Origin: Arcicella sp040387735
GTDB lineage: Bacteria; Bacteroidota; Bacteroidia; Cytophagales; Spirosomataceae
DNA: 64,000 nucleotides
NCBI GenBank assembly: GCA_040387735.1
Contig: JAZKDE010000074.1
Span: 1 to 64,000 of the forward strand
Direction of reading: 5' to 3'
Part shown: piece after piece, positions 44,824 to 54,389 of the stretch
How positions within the stretch are numbered: the stretch's first letter is position 1
How the letters are laid out: each line of letters starts with the position of its first letter
Made by a program: the position numbers and the translations under genes
The notes under the pieces: generated by a model
What the model was told of the DNA's origin: nothing
The model's input: only the letters and a program-made list of their open reading frames with translations
Database searches by the model: none

Positions 44824-46044
44824 GTCTTAATTTATATCGCAAAAGTGCTGAATTTTTGTTAATTAAAAGGTCTTCTTTGAGCATTGGCATTATTGAACCT
44901 TCCGAAAAACACTATTATCAACCCGCATGGACATTGGTAGGTGCAGGCGAATTTGATATTCAAGCAACTGAAAAATCGGAAGCTGATTTTATTCCAAAAG
45001 GAACCACTTGGATAAAAGATGCAGTGGCTACTTTTCAGCCCGAACAAAATCAAGTGACGGGCAGTAGTGGTGAAAAATATACTTATGATTCGCTTATTGT
45101 TGCTCCAGGTATTCAATTGGATTGGAACAAAATTAAGGGGTTTAAAGAGACACTCGGAAAAAATCAGGTTTCGAGTAATTATTCCTTTGACGTAGCTCCA
45201 TATACGTGGGAACTCATCAAGAATTTCAAAGGTGGAACGGCCGTTTTTACCAATCCTTCTACACCCATCAAATGCGGTGGAGCTCCTCATAAAATCATGT
45301 ATTTAGCTTGCGATTATTGGCGAAAGCAAGGTATTTTGGATAAGTGTAATGTTCAATATATTTCAGGAGCAGGTGTGATATTTGGCGTAAAAGAATATGC
45401 CGAAACACTCACGGAGGTTGTGGCAAATAACAATATTCACGTTCACTTTTTGAGTAATACGGTTGAGATTGATGGTAAAAATAAAACTGTTTATTACGAA
45501 CAAAGAGATGAAAATGGCGTGTTGGAAAAAAAAGAGATAAAATTTGATATGTGCCATGCTGTGCCGCCGCAATCGGCTCCAGATTTTATTAAAAATAGCC
45601 CTTTAGCGGATGCCAATAATGCAATGGGTTACGTAGAAATCAATAAAAATACGATGCAACATATTCGTTTTGCGAATGTTTTTGCTTGCGGTGATTGTAC
45701 CAATGCTCCTTGCAGTAAAACAGGAGCTGCAATTCGGAAACAAGTACCCGTTGTGGTTGAAAATTTATTGGCATTTTTAGATAAAAAATCGATTGAATCA
45801 CAGTATGACGGATACAGTGCTTGTCCAATTCCAACGCAATACGGTAAATTGATGTTGGCAGAATTTGACTATACTAATACGCCAAAAATGACTTTCCCAT
45901 TCGACCAAGCAAAACCCCGTTGGACTATGTGGATTCTTAAAAAATACTTATTGCCGTGGCTTTATTGGAATAAAATTTTGAAAGGAACTGCTTAGTCAAA
46001 TTGTCAATAGTTTCGATTAAATTAAAAGTGTCATATTGCATTAG

Positions 46045-46077
46045 TAATTACAATTCGTGCTTATCTTGTTGTAATTA
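46045..46077. promoter_or_regulatory. Inverted repeat before the glycerate kinase start
   Basis: TAATTACAA and TTGTAATTA form a perfect 9-bp inverted repeat with a 15-nt spacer, ending 14 bp before ATG 46092. It could be an operator or a leader hairpin near the ribosome-binding site. It does not fit the CRP-like sites of the sulfur island. Confidence 0.35.
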
Positions 46078-46091
46078 TCTTTTTGATGTCC

Positions 46092-47234
46092 ATGGATATT
46101 TTAATTGCTACTGATAAATTCAAAGACTCGCTCTCCGCACGGGAGGTTTGCGAGGGCTTAAAAAAAGGCATTTTACGAACATTTCCTGCCGCAAATATTG
46201 AGTTATTGCCCTTAGCTGATGGCGGCGAAGGCACGCTTGAAACGCTTCAATCAGTTTGGGGTGGTGTTTTTATTAATTGTGAGGTACATGATCCCCTCGC
46301 CAGAAAAATTAAAGCCAATTATCTTTGGATTGAAGATAATAAAACGGCTTTAATAGAGATGGCGAGAGCTTCTGGTATTGAATTATTATCTGCAAATAAA
46401 CGTAATTGCTTAAAAACCAGTACTTTTGGAACAGGGGAATTAGTAAAGGATGCTATCGAAAAAGGAGCTAATCAAATTATTCTTACCGTTGGTGGAAGTG
46501 CAACAAATGATGCAGGTATTGGTATGGCTTCGGCATTGGGGTTCGAATTTTTAGATGAAAACGACGTTATTCTTAGTCCAATTGGCGAGAATCTTGAAAA
46601 AATACGAAAGATAAAGAAGGAAAAATTACATCCTAAATTATCACAAACCCAATTTATTGTTGCTACGGATGTGAATAATCCGTTTTACGGAAAAAATGGA
46701 GCCGCCTACGTTTTCTCACCCCAAAAAGGTGCTGATAATGAGGCTGTCAAATTATTAGATTTCGGTTTGCAAAATGTGAGAAATCTTTGCTTACAATATT
46801 TCAAAAAGGATTTACAAATGATTGCTGGTAGTGGGGCAGGCGGTGGAATAGGCGGTGGAGCAGTCTGTTTTTTGGATGCTCAAATCGTATCGGCTGCCGA
46901 TTGGATTTTGGAGGTAAATCACGTAGCGGATAAACTTGAAAATACGGATATTTTAATAACTGGTGAAGGCAAAATTGATAGCCAAACTTGGCAAGGAAAA
47001 CTCATCTCTCGCTTATTAGCACTCGCAGAAATCTCTGCAACGCCTGTAATATTAGTATGCGGAACTTTACTGGAAGTTGAAAGTATTGTCGCTCAAAAGG
47101 GCATTTTATATGCTACTTCTCTGCTAAATCAGCCAATGAGTTTGGCAACAGCGTTGTCAAATTCTCCTGAATTAGTGGAAAATCAAGGGCTTTTATTGGG
47201 GAAATTGTTGAAAGGTATTGCTCAAAAAGTATGA
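46092..47234 (+). CDS. Glycerate kinase (GckA/GarK type I)
   Basis: 380 residues from ATG 46092 (MDILIATDKFKDSLSA); ATG 46086 adds two residues and is also possible. Family landmarks: the N-terminal ATDKFKDSLSAREVCEGL, LPLADGGEGTLETL, TFGTGELVKDAIEKGANQII, GGSATNDAGIGMASALG and the C-terminal ILITGEGKIDSQTWQGK. It phosphorylates glycerate, linking glyoxylate or sugar-acid breakdown to glycolysis. It stands alone between the sulfur island and the polysaccharide locus; no partner gene for glycerate formation is visible nearby. Confidence 0.93.
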   Translation: MDILIATDKFKDSLSAREVCEGLKKGILRTFPAANIELLPLADGGEGTLETLQSVWGGVFINCEVHDPLARKIKANYLWIEDNKTALIEMARASGIELLSANKRNCLKTSTFGTGELVKDAIEKGANQIILTVGGSATNDAGIGMASALGFEFLDENDVILSPIGENLEKIRKIKKEKLHPKLSQTQFIVATDVNNPFYGKNGAAYVFSPQKGADNEAVKLLDFGLQNVRNLCLQYFKKDLQMIAGSGAGGGIGGGAVCFLDAQIVSAADWILEVNHVADKLENTDILITGEGKIDSQTWQGKLISRLLALAEISATPVILVCGTLLEVESIVAQKGILYATSLLNQPMSLATALSNSPELVENQGLLLGKLLKGIAQKV

Positions 47235-47241
47235 AATAAAT

Positions 47242-47277
47242 GCCACGAAGACATTTTATAAATTTAGTCTTCGTGGC
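47242..47277. terminator. Hairpin between converging glycerate kinase and response regulator
   Basis: GCCACGAAGAC and GTCTTCGTGGC form a perfect 11-bp stem with a 14-nt AT-rich loop. There is no U-tract. It sits between two converging stops and may serve both. Confidence 0.6.
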
Positions 47278-47299
47278 TAATTCATATTCTGCTAAGAAC

Positions 47300-48073
47300 T
47301 TACCTTTCTTTGCTCATTTGTTTTGAATTCATGTATTCGGTGGGAGTAATGTTAAATTGCTTTTGAAAATTACGGGCAAAATTACTTTGTGAACTATATC
47401 CAACCATGTACGAAACTTCAAAAATGCGATGATTGCCTTCTGCCAATAACTCAGCACCTTTTTTCAATCGAGTGATATTGATTAATTCTATTGGTGTTAA
47501 TACCGAAATTGCTTTGATTTTTCGGTAAAGTGTAATTCGACTCATGTTCATAATTTGAGCCAATTTTTCTACGTCTAAATCGGTATCTTCAAGGTTTTTG
47601 TTAATTGTATCGTGCAAGGTTTCTAAGAATAATTCATCCGCTTTGGAATGTGCAATGCTTTTGATGTGAATTAAGGGAGAATTGGCAAAAAACTCTCGAA
47701 TAATATTTCGATTATTCAAAAGACTGGTGATTTGTGCCTGAAGATGTTCTTTGGAAAACGGTTTTTCAATATAAGCATCCGCTCCTAATTGCAATCCTTC
47801 AACTTTTGATTGAATCGCATTTTTTGCTGTCAGTAAAATCACTGGGATGTGCGAATATTCAAAATTGGCTTTAATTTTTTTACATAATTCAAAACCATCC
47901 ATAACGGGCATCATCACATCACTAATGATTAATTGAACAGCCTCAGTTTCCAAAACTTCTAAGGCTTCTCGTCCGTCTTCGGCTTTCAAAATTGTGTATT
48001 TACTTTTCAACATTCTTTCTAAGAATTCCAGTATTTCGTCATTGTCATCTACGAGTAAAATGATGGGTAGCAT
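47300..48073 (-). CDS. Response regulator with AraC-type DNA-binding domain
   Basis: 257 residues. A receiver domain (about 1-120) with phospho-acceptor Asp in LIISDVMMPVMDG and the Lys in IEKPFSKEHL precedes an AraC-type double helix-turn-helix (about 150-250; VEKLAQIMNMSRITLYRKIK and VSYMVGYSSQSNFARNFQKQ). These are the C-terminal modules of a hybrid two-component system; here they form a separate protein starting 31 bp after the kinase gene on the same strand. It should activate the divergent polysaccharide-utilisation genes. Confidence 0.92.
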   Translation of the reverse strand: MLPIILLVDDNDEILEFLERMLKSKYTILKAEDGREALEVLETEAVQLIISDVMMPVMDGFELCKKIKANFEYSHIPVILLTAKNAIQSKVEGLQLGADAYIEKPFSKEHLQAQITSLLNNRNIIREFFANSPLIHIKSIAHSKADELFLETLHDTINKNLEDTDLDVEKLAQIMNMSRITLYRKIKAISVLTPIELINITRLKKGAELLAEGNHRIFEVSYMVGYSSQSNFARNFQKQFNITPTEYMNSKQMSKER

Positions 48074-48104
48074 AGTTTTAAGTATAAAGAGTTTATATGT
48101 ATTT

Positions 48105-51100
48105 TTAATTGCTGATAATACTGTTTTCTGGTTGTATTGGTACTTTTAGGACAAAAATAATGGAGCCATCAAACGTTTCCTTTAGATATAAATCTCCATT
48201 GAGTAGTTCCGTGAGTGACCTGGCCAATGCTAAACCAATGCCCGTTCCTTCTTGCTTTGATTCTTTCAAACGGTAGAATGGTTCAAAGATTTTCTCTTTC
48301 ATTTCGGCTGGAATTGACAAGCCATCGTTTTCAAATTCTATGGTAAAATTGTGCGAATATTGCGTAATTGGTGATAGTCGGACGGCTACTTTTTTATGGG
48401 CAAATTTTACTGCATTATTGAGTAGATTACTGAATATTTTATTGAGAGCTTCCTCATCCACAAGGGCAAAAATAGGGCTTGTAGGACAATCAATTGTATA
48501 TTCTAATTTCCTTTTTTTCGTTAGAACGGCAAAATTTAAATACGATTCTCTTAATAATTCGGTAATATTTACATTGATAAAATCAATACTAAAGCTCTTT
48601 GATTCTACCTTTCTGAAATCTAAAATCTGTGTAACTAAGGCAATAAGACGATTGGTATTTCTATCCATCATCACAACGTCGTCCTTTATTTGTGGCACAT
48701 CCCCAACTTGCTCCATCAAATTTTCAACGGGGCCTTTTATCAACGTGAGTGGAGTTCGTATCTCGTGGGCCAAATTGGTAAAAAAGTCAATTTTTGCTTC
48801 ATAGATTTCTTTCTCTTTTCTATCTTCAATTATGATGTGATAGCTACTTAGCAAGTAATAAATCAAAGAAACGATGACAATCGAGTAAAATAAATAAGCC
48901 CAAATAGTTGCCCACCACGGAGGTAGAATCGTAATGGAAAGTCGCTTTTCTTCTTTTGTCCAATTGCCGTTAATAAAAGCTTTCAATTTGAAAACGTATT
49001 TGCCAGGCGAAAGATTGGTGAAATAGACTTTCCGATTGGGTTTTACTTCGGTCCATTCTTTATCCAATCCTTTCATGAAGTAACTGTAAACGGTCATTTC
49101 TGGTGAAACAAAACTCAAGGCAGCAAAGTCAATATTAAAAGAAGATTTATCGTAAGGTAAGGTTAATTCATTTGTGTAGATAATTGATTTTTTTAGAATA
49201 GAATTTTCCCCGTAAATTTCCTGTGCTTTATTTTCTACCCTAAAATCAGTAATATAAATGGGGGCTGCTGTAACTTCTTTTACAATGTCTTTGGGACTAA
49301 AAGTAATCATTCCTTTGATACTCCCAAAATACAATTTTCCTTGGGCATCTTTATACCCCGAATTATAATTGAATTGGTCGCTTAATAAACCATTGTCTTT
49401 GGTATAAGTTACAATACGATTGTTGGCGGGGTTAAAATTTACCAATCCACGAGAAGTAGAAATCCAAAATGTCTTTTTGTTATCTTCTAAAACCTTCACC
49501 ACAAAATTACTGGGTAATCCGTTTTTCATGGTGAGTGACGTGAGTGTTTTTCTATCTTTACTTAATTTGCAAAGCCCACCACCTTCCGTCGAAAACCATA
49601 AACAATGGTTGCTATCTTCAAAAATAGTATTGACGCTATTGTTCGTAAGAGAATTTGGATTTTGCGGGTCGTTGAAGAAATGTCCCCTTTCTTTCGTGTA
49701 TGGATTATAATAAAATACGCCCATATTGGTACCATACCAAATAGTTTTATTGCTGTCTTCTAATATCGAAGTGGTAAAAGGGCTCAAGGATGGGTCGTTG
49801 ACCAGTTCAAAACCATCAACTTTAGCATTATATTTCATCAAGGAATTAGCAGTTCCAATAAAAATTTCGCCTGATTTACTTTTAAAAATGGTTACGATAA
49901 AATTGTTTTTTAAATCATATTTACCTTGACCAGCATTATAGTGTTTCTTGATTTTGCCCGTCTTGATGTCCATAATATCAAGTCCATGCTCAAAAGTGCC
50001 AATCCATAAATCATCTCCGACATTCAATAATCCTTGAATATTGGTGTAAGCAATACTGCCTTTTTCACCATTTGGAATAAATTGCGTGATAACTCCCGTT
50101 TGAATATTTAACTTATTCAGGCCTGCATCTTCAGTACCAACCCAAAGGTTGCCGAAATGGTCGGGGCATATTTCCCTGATGACATTACCACTGAGTGCTT
50201 TCTTGGTATTGTCCGCAAAATACTTTTCAAAAAGGGAGTTTCTTTTAGAATAATAATTAATGCCACCAAAGAACGTTCCTGCCCAAATCCCACCTTCTTT
50301 GTCCTTGCAAAGTGAATAGACGGCATTATCGGTGAGAGAAAACGGGTCAAGAAATTTCTTTTTGAGATTGGTAAATTGATTAGTTAACGTATTGAGGATA
50401 AAAATACCCGATTCCGTTGCAAGCCATAATTCATTTTCAGCGTATTGCTTAATATCTCGAATGTGGATAATACTTTTATGGGAATTAAAGATTAAAACTT
50501 CCTGATAAGTTTCGGAAAGAATATCGAACTTCTTTAGTCCCTGATTAACTGTTCCTACTAATACCGTTTCTGCTCCTAAACAATATATTTTTTGAATAGA
50601 ATTTGAGGAAGCTTTATGAGAATGAGCAAAAATATTATAGCTTTTGAAAGTTTCTGTTTCAGCGTTAAATTTTTGTAAGAAACCATTTCTTGTGCCGATC
50701 CAAATTTGCCCTTTGGCATCTAAAGAAATTGAGGATGCGGGAAAATATTGGGATATTGGAAATTTTTTGAGTGTTTTATTCTTGAAATTATACCGACACA
50801 AGGTATAATGGGAGATAAACCAAATTTGGTTGTTATTATCTATTTGAACGGTGTTGATTTCTTTGAGCGAATCAATAAAACATACTAAGGCTTCTTTTTG
50901 GGAGTCAAAAAAATACAAACCTTTCGTGCTACCAATCCATAATGTGCCTTTTTTATCGGGAAAAATACTGTAAATTAAATCAGGGCTTAAACAATTTTCA
51001 GTATCATTTATTTTAAAAGTTTTAAAATGATACCCATCAAAACGATTTAGTCCATCCCTCGTACCAAACCACATAAAACCATTCTTATCTTGAGTACTAC

Positions 51101-51239
51101 TATAAATGGAATTGTTTGAAAGTCCATTTTCTACTTGATAATGCCGAAAAAAATAAGATTGTGCAAGTGTACTTTTGACACAAATTAACAATGGTAGTAT
51201 TGTTGATAAAAGGGAGAAGATATGTTTGTACTTCTTCAA
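48105..51239 (-). CDS. Beta-propeller sensor histidine kinase (HTCS sensor half)
   Basis: 1044 residues. Signal peptide (LLSTILPLLICVKSTLAQ), two seven-bladed regulator propellers (about 28-690) with repeated blades such as GFMWFGTRDGLNRFDG, a Y_Y_Y domain (about 695-765), one membrane helix (about 783-803, WAYLFYSIVIVSLIYYLL), then HisKA with His in NLAHEIRTPLTLIKGP and HATPase (ENDGLSIP, GTGIGLALARSL). The periplasmic part binds an oligosaccharide and the kinase passes phosphate to the regulator downstream. In most such systems kinase and regulator are one chain; here the receiver and AraC parts are on the next gene. The PUL genes lie divergently across 607 bp. Confidence 0.93.
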   Translation of the reverse strand: MKKYKHIFSLLSTILPLLICVKSTLAQSYFFRHYQVENGLSNNSIYSSTQDKNGFMWFGTRDGLNRFDGYHFKTFKINDTENCLSPDLIYSIFPDKKGTLWIGSTKGLYFFDSQKEALVCFIDSLKEINTVQIDNNNQIWFISHYTLCRYNFKNKTLKKFPISQYFPASSISLDAKGQIWIGTRNGFLQKFNAETETFKSYNIFAHSHKASSNSIQKIYCLGAETVLVGTVNQGLKKFDILSETYQEVLIFNSHKSIIHIRDIKQYAENELWLATESGIFILNTLTNQFTNLKKKFLDPFSLTDNAVYSLCKDKEGGIWAGTFFGGINYYSKRNSLFEKYFADNTKKALSGNVIREICPDHFGNLWVGTEDAGLNKLNIQTGVITQFIPNGEKGSIAYTNIQGLLNVGDDLWIGTFEHGLDIMDIKTGKIKKHYNAGQGKYDLKNNFIVTIFKSKSGEIFIGTANSLMKYNAKVDGFELVNDPSLSPFTTSILEDSNKTIWYGTNMGVFYYNPYTKERGHFFNDPQNPNSLTNNSVNTIFEDSNHCLWFSTEGGGLCKLSKDRKTLTSLTMKNGLPSNFVVKVLEDNKKTFWISTSRGLVNFNPANNRIVTYTKDNGLLSDQFNYNSGYKDAQGKLYFGSIKGMITFSPKDIVKEVTAAPIYITDFRVENKAQEIYGENSILKKSIIYTNELTLPYDKSSFNIDFAALSFVSPEMTVYSYFMKGLDKEWTEVKPNRKVYFTNLSPGKYVFKLKAFINGNWTKEEKRLSITILPPWWATIWAYLFYSIVIVSLIYYLLSSYHIIIEDRKEKEIYEAKIDFFTNLAHEIRTPLTLIKGPVENLMEQVGDVPQIKDDVVMMDRNTNRLIALVTQILDFRKVESKSFSIDFINVNITELLRESYLNFAVLTKKRKLEYTIDCPTSPIFALVDEEALNKIFSNLLNNAVKFAHKKVAVRLSPITQYSHNFTIEFENDGLSIPAEMKEKIFEPFYRLKESKQEGTGIGLALARSLTELLNGDLYLKETFDGSIIFVLKVPIQPENSIISN

Positions 51240-51846
51240 AAGTTTTGGGATAAATTAGGAAAAAAAATATTAGTTTTTGAGATTCATAAAGATAGTAAAT
51301 TATCTTTCAAACAATATAAAATGTAACAATATGTGGAAATAATGATACTTTTTGAATCACTTCTAAAAAAAGTAAAGCCTAAATTTGTATCGCATTCCAA
51401 GATGAAATTTGCTTAATATAATTGATTTTAGGTAAGTATTTCAATGGTAATGATTTAAGGACACAAGCCATTAAAATTCACAAGGTGTTTAAAATCAAAT
51501 CTCTAAAACTATGTGTCTTTATTGCTGATTAACATACTTATTCTCTAAACAAATTTCGCTTAGCTTTTCGTTGAAAAATAAATTCTTCTGAAAATAATTC
51601 TCTTGAAAAACAACCTTCTTCGAGAGTTTACCGATAAAAAGATTGGGTATAGTGAAAGAAGGCGGGGTTAGCCTTAACCCCGCATTTCTTAAATCTTTTA
51701 TCAAAATAGACTTAATAAGTTTCCACATAACAAATTTACTTTAAATTAACCACGAATAAACACGTATTGAACGGTTTGGTTTTCTTGGATTGGTTTCGGA
51801 ATATCATAAAATTAAATTAATGGCATTATTATCTAACAACTTTAAA
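51240..51846. other. 607-bp intergenic region between sensor kinase and PUL genes
   Basis: AT-rich, no convincing gene; a 69-codon minus-strand frame (51519-51728) lacks family features and spans a palindrome. That palindrome, GCGGGGTTA-GCCT-TAACCCCGC (51662-51683), is a 9-bp REP-like hairpin. TAAATTTG at 51380-51387 matches the -7 element facing the PUL. Binding sites of the response regulator are expected here but cannot be recognised without a known motif. Confidence 0.5.
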
Positions 51847-54288
51847 ATGAAAAAACTATTATTTGTAGTCCTTATATTCCATAAAATTGCCTTCTCTTTT
51901 GCTCAAAATACCCAAGCTCCCGCTTATCCTCTTATCACCCACGATCCTTATTTTAGCATTTGGTCAACCACCGATAAACTAACTGAATCTCCAACAAAAC
52001 ATTGGACAGGTACTGACCATTCTTTGACTGGTTTTCTGAAAGTTGATGGTGAAATATATCGTTTTATGGGTGAAAAATCAGCTACCTACAAAAATATTTT
52101 ACCAACTTCCGACGAGGTAAATTACGTCACAAAATACACAGAATCGTCACCAAATGAAGGTTGGATAAATCCTGATTTTGATGATTCTCTGTGGAAAAAA
52201 GGAATTGCCCCTTTCGGAAATAATACGGGAATTTCTAAAACAATGTGGCTTTCCAAAGATATTTGGGTTCGAAGAGAATTTAACCTAAATAATCTCAATT
52301 TTAGTGAACCACTTCTAAAACTTCAATACGATGATGATGTTCAAGTGTATTTGAATGGGGAATTAATCTATGAAAAAGGATGCTGTGCCAGCAAATATGT
52401 TTACGTTCCTTTGAAGAAAGATAATTTGAAGAAAGGAAAGAATGTTTTAGCTGTCCACGTTGTCAATACAGGCGGAGGTGCTTTATTGGATGTTGGAATT
52501 GTTGAGAAAAGTGCTCCCAATAATGATTCGAAATTGCATTTGGCAGAACAGAAAAACGTTTCCGTAAATGCTACGCAAACGACGTATGAATTTACCTGCG
52601 GAAAAGTTAATCTCAATCTTACATTTACGTCTCCTTTGTTGATAAATGACCTTGATATTTTAGCCAGACCTGTATCGTATATGAGTGCAAAAGTGAAATC
52701 TAATGACGGCGTAAGTCATGCGGTACAACTTTACTTTGGAGCATCCACAAACATTGCTACTAATACAACGACTCAGCAAATAAAGGCTCAAAAATATACC
52801 AGTAATCGTCTAAATATTTTGAAAGCGGGAACTACTGAACAGCCAATTTTGCAAAAGAAAGGCGATGACCTCCGAATAGATTGGGGGTATTTATACGTTG
52901 CTACTCCATCGGCCGTAAATGTTAGACAATCAATTACTTCCGATGAAATTGTAAATCCTTTTCAATCACCCCCAAAAGATATTTTGGTGGGGAAACATCT
53001 GTTGTTGAATACGATCATAAATATGGATAAAGTGGGTAACGACGAAAAGGAACAAATGATTTTGATTGGGTACGATGATTTATATGCTGTTCAATATTTT
53101 AATAAAAACCTTCGCCCTTGGTGGAAAAAAAGTGCTGTCATTACGATGGAACAGCAGTTGTCAGCGGCCGCAAAAGAATATCTCTCAATTATTAAAAAGT
53201 GCAAGATTTTGAACCAAACAATTTATGATGATGCCCTAAAAGTAGGAGGGGAGAAATACGCAAAACTCTGTGAATTAGCTTATCGACAAAGTATTTCGGC
53301 CCATAAATTAGTAAAAAGTCCCGAAGGTGAAATCTTGTTTTTATCTAAGGAAAATTATAGCAATGGTTCCATTAATACAGTTGATGTAACTTACCCATCT
53401 GCCCCATTGTTTCTTGCGTACAATCCCGAATTATTGAAAGGAATGTTGAACGGAATTTTTTATTACAGCGAAAGTGGAAAATGGAGAAAACCTTTCGCTG
53501 CTCATGATTTAGGTACTTATCCATTAGCAAATGGACAAACTTACGGCGAAGATATGCCCGTAGAAGAATGCGGGAATATGATTATTTTAACAGCAGCCAT
53601 TTGTAGAGCGGAAGGCACAGCCGAGTACGCTAAAAAGCATTGGAAAACCTTATCAATTTGGGCTGATTATTTGAGTAAAGAGGGTTTTGACCCTGCCAAT
53701 CAACTATGTACCGATGATTTTGCGGGTCATCTTGCCCGAAATATTAATCTCTCTGCAAAAGCGATTGTTGCACTCGGTGGCTATGCTCAAATGGCGAAAC
53801 AATTGGGCGAAAATAAAACTGCCGATACCTACCAAATGTTGACGAAAGCATTTGTTGCGAAGTGGATAGAAATGGCAAAAGATGGTGACCATTATGCTTT
53901 AACATTCGATAAGAAAGGAACGTGGAGCCAGAAGTATAATTTGGTGTGGGACAAAGTCTTAAAGATGAATTTATTTCCTAAAGATGTATTTGATACTGAA
54001 ATAAAATACTACTTGACGAAGCAAAATGAGTTTGGTTTGCCACTTGATAGTAGAGCAACTTACACAAAATCGGATTGGGTAATTTGGACATCGGTTTTGG
54101 CAAGTGACAAGCACGATTTTGACGCATTCATTAATCCAATGTATGATTATGCCACCCAAACAACTTCCAGAGTTCCTTTGAGTGATTGGCACGAAACCAA
54201 AACTGGGAAAATGGTTGGTTTTCAGGCAAGAAGTGTCGTTGGAGGGTATTTTATGAAGGTTTTAGAACAAAAATTCAAGGATAAATAA
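51847..54288 (+). CDS. DUF4965/DUF5127/DUF1793 family secreted protein (glutaminase A-like)
   Basis: 813 residues from ATG 51847 (MKKLLFVVLIFHKIAFSFAQ, a signal peptide); upstream codons to 51790 are not credible. Opens with PAYPLITHDPYFSIWSTTDKL, as in the family. A galactose-binding-like insertion follows (about 95-225; WINPDFDDSLWKKG, LQYDDDVQVYLNGELIYEKG), then the DUF5127/4965 body and the alpha/alpha-type C-terminal domain (about 460-810; YPSAPLFLAYNP, AAHDLGTYP, PLSDWHETKTG). Homologues are called glutaminases from fungal GtaA, but many Bacteroidota members lie in glycan loci, so a glycan-related hydrolase is as likely. First plus-strand gene of the locus; probably periplasmic. Confidence 0.85.
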   Translation: MKKLLFVVLIFHKIAFSFAQNTQAPAYPLITHDPYFSIWSTTDKLTESPTKHWTGTDHSLTGFLKVDGEIYRFMGEKSATYKNILPTSDEVNYVTKYTESSPNEGWINPDFDDSLWKKGIAPFGNNTGISKTMWLSKDIWVRREFNLNNLNFSEPLLKLQYDDDVQVYLNGELIYEKGCCASKYVYVPLKKDNLKKGKNVLAVHVVNTGGGALLDVGIVEKSAPNNDSKLHLAEQKNVSVNATQTTYEFTCGKVNLNLTFTSPLLINDLDILARPVSYMSAKVKSNDGVSHAVQLYFGASTNIATNTTTQQIKAQKYTSNRLNILKAGTTEQPILQKKGDDLRIDWGYLYVATPSAVNVRQSITSDEIVNPFQSPPKDILVGKHLLLNTIINMDKVGNDEKEQMILIGYDDLYAVQYFNKNLRPWWKKSAVITMEQQLSAAAKEYLSIIKKCKILNQTIYDDALKVGGEKYAKLCELAYRQSISAHKLVKSPEGEILFLSKENYSNGSINTVDVTYPSAPLFLAYNPELLKGMLNGIFYYSESGKWRKPFAAHDLGTYPLANGQTYGEDMPVEECGNMIILTAAICRAEGTAEYAKKHWKTLSIWADYLSKEGFDPANQLCTDDFAGHLARNINLSAKAIVALGGYAQMAKQLGENKTADTYQMLTKAFVAKWIEMAKDGDHYALTFDKKGTWSQKYNLVWDKVLKMNLFPKDVFDTEIKYYLTKQNEFGLPLDSRATYTKSDWVIWTSVLASDKHDFDAFINPMYDYATQTTSRVPLSDWHETKTGKMVGFQARSVVGGYFMKVLEQKFKDK

Positions 54289-54305
54289 AAGTTATTTAGA
54301 GAAAT

Positions 54306-54345
54306 GTTGGCGAGTAGTTCTACCGTGAAACTACCCGTCGACGTT
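54306..54345. repeat. REP-like imperfect palindrome between DUF4965 and GH127 genes
   Basis: GTTGGCGAGTAGTT pairs with AACTACCCGTCGAC (14 positions, one mismatch, two G-U), loop of 9. Read on the minus strand it begins AACGTCGACGGG, close to AACGTCGGCGAG of the element at 20583. Confidence 0.55.
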
Positions 54346-54389
54346 AAGGGCATGATTATATAAATCTTAACTCGCCAAATCTCATTAAA

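Larger units (their letters stand above)
44688..44846 (+). mobile_element. Partial IS3-family insertion with assembly gap
   Basis: Bases 44688-44813 are clearly more GC-rich than the flanks and encode the start of an IS3-type OrfA. After the Ns, 44824-44846 is AT-rich sequence of unclear origin just before sqr resumes. The true element is probably about 1.2 kb, collapsed into the gap. Terminal inverted repeats and target duplication cannot be read: no TG...CA ends are evident at the junctions, so the left end may be truncated. Confidence 0.7.
44634..45995 (+). pseudogene. sqr: Sulfide:quinone oxidoreductase (type II, SQOR-like), interrupted by IS/assembly gap
   Basis: The gene starts at ATG 44634 with MSKHYQILIVGGGNAGLS, the FAD-binding dinucleotide fold. 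After Ser18 (44687) it runs into foreign DNA and ten Ns, and resumes in frame near 44847 as AEFLLIKRSSLSIGIIEPS. The rest is intact: HYYQPAWTLVGAGEF, the first catalytic Cys in PIKCGGAPHKIMYL, the second in ACGDCTNAPCSKT, and the C-terminal PFDQAKPRWTMWILKKYLLPW, all like human SQOR (type II). Joining Ser18 to AEF leaves a one-residue gap against SQOR, so the break is a simple insertion. It should oxidise sulfide at the membrane, feeding persulfide to the dioxygenases. In this assembly it cannot be made as one chain; the strain may lack SQR or hold a mixed population. Confidence 0.85.

Noticed and set aside
44662..44862. Plus-strand reading frame running across the N gap
   Set aside because: It is out of frame with both sqr and the IS OrfA and includes unknown bases; the true frames on each side are recognisable.
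51519..51728. 69-codon minus-strand frame in the sensor kinase/PUL gap
   Set aside because: No family features, Lys/Asn-rich composition expected from AT-rich DNA, and it spans a palindrome.
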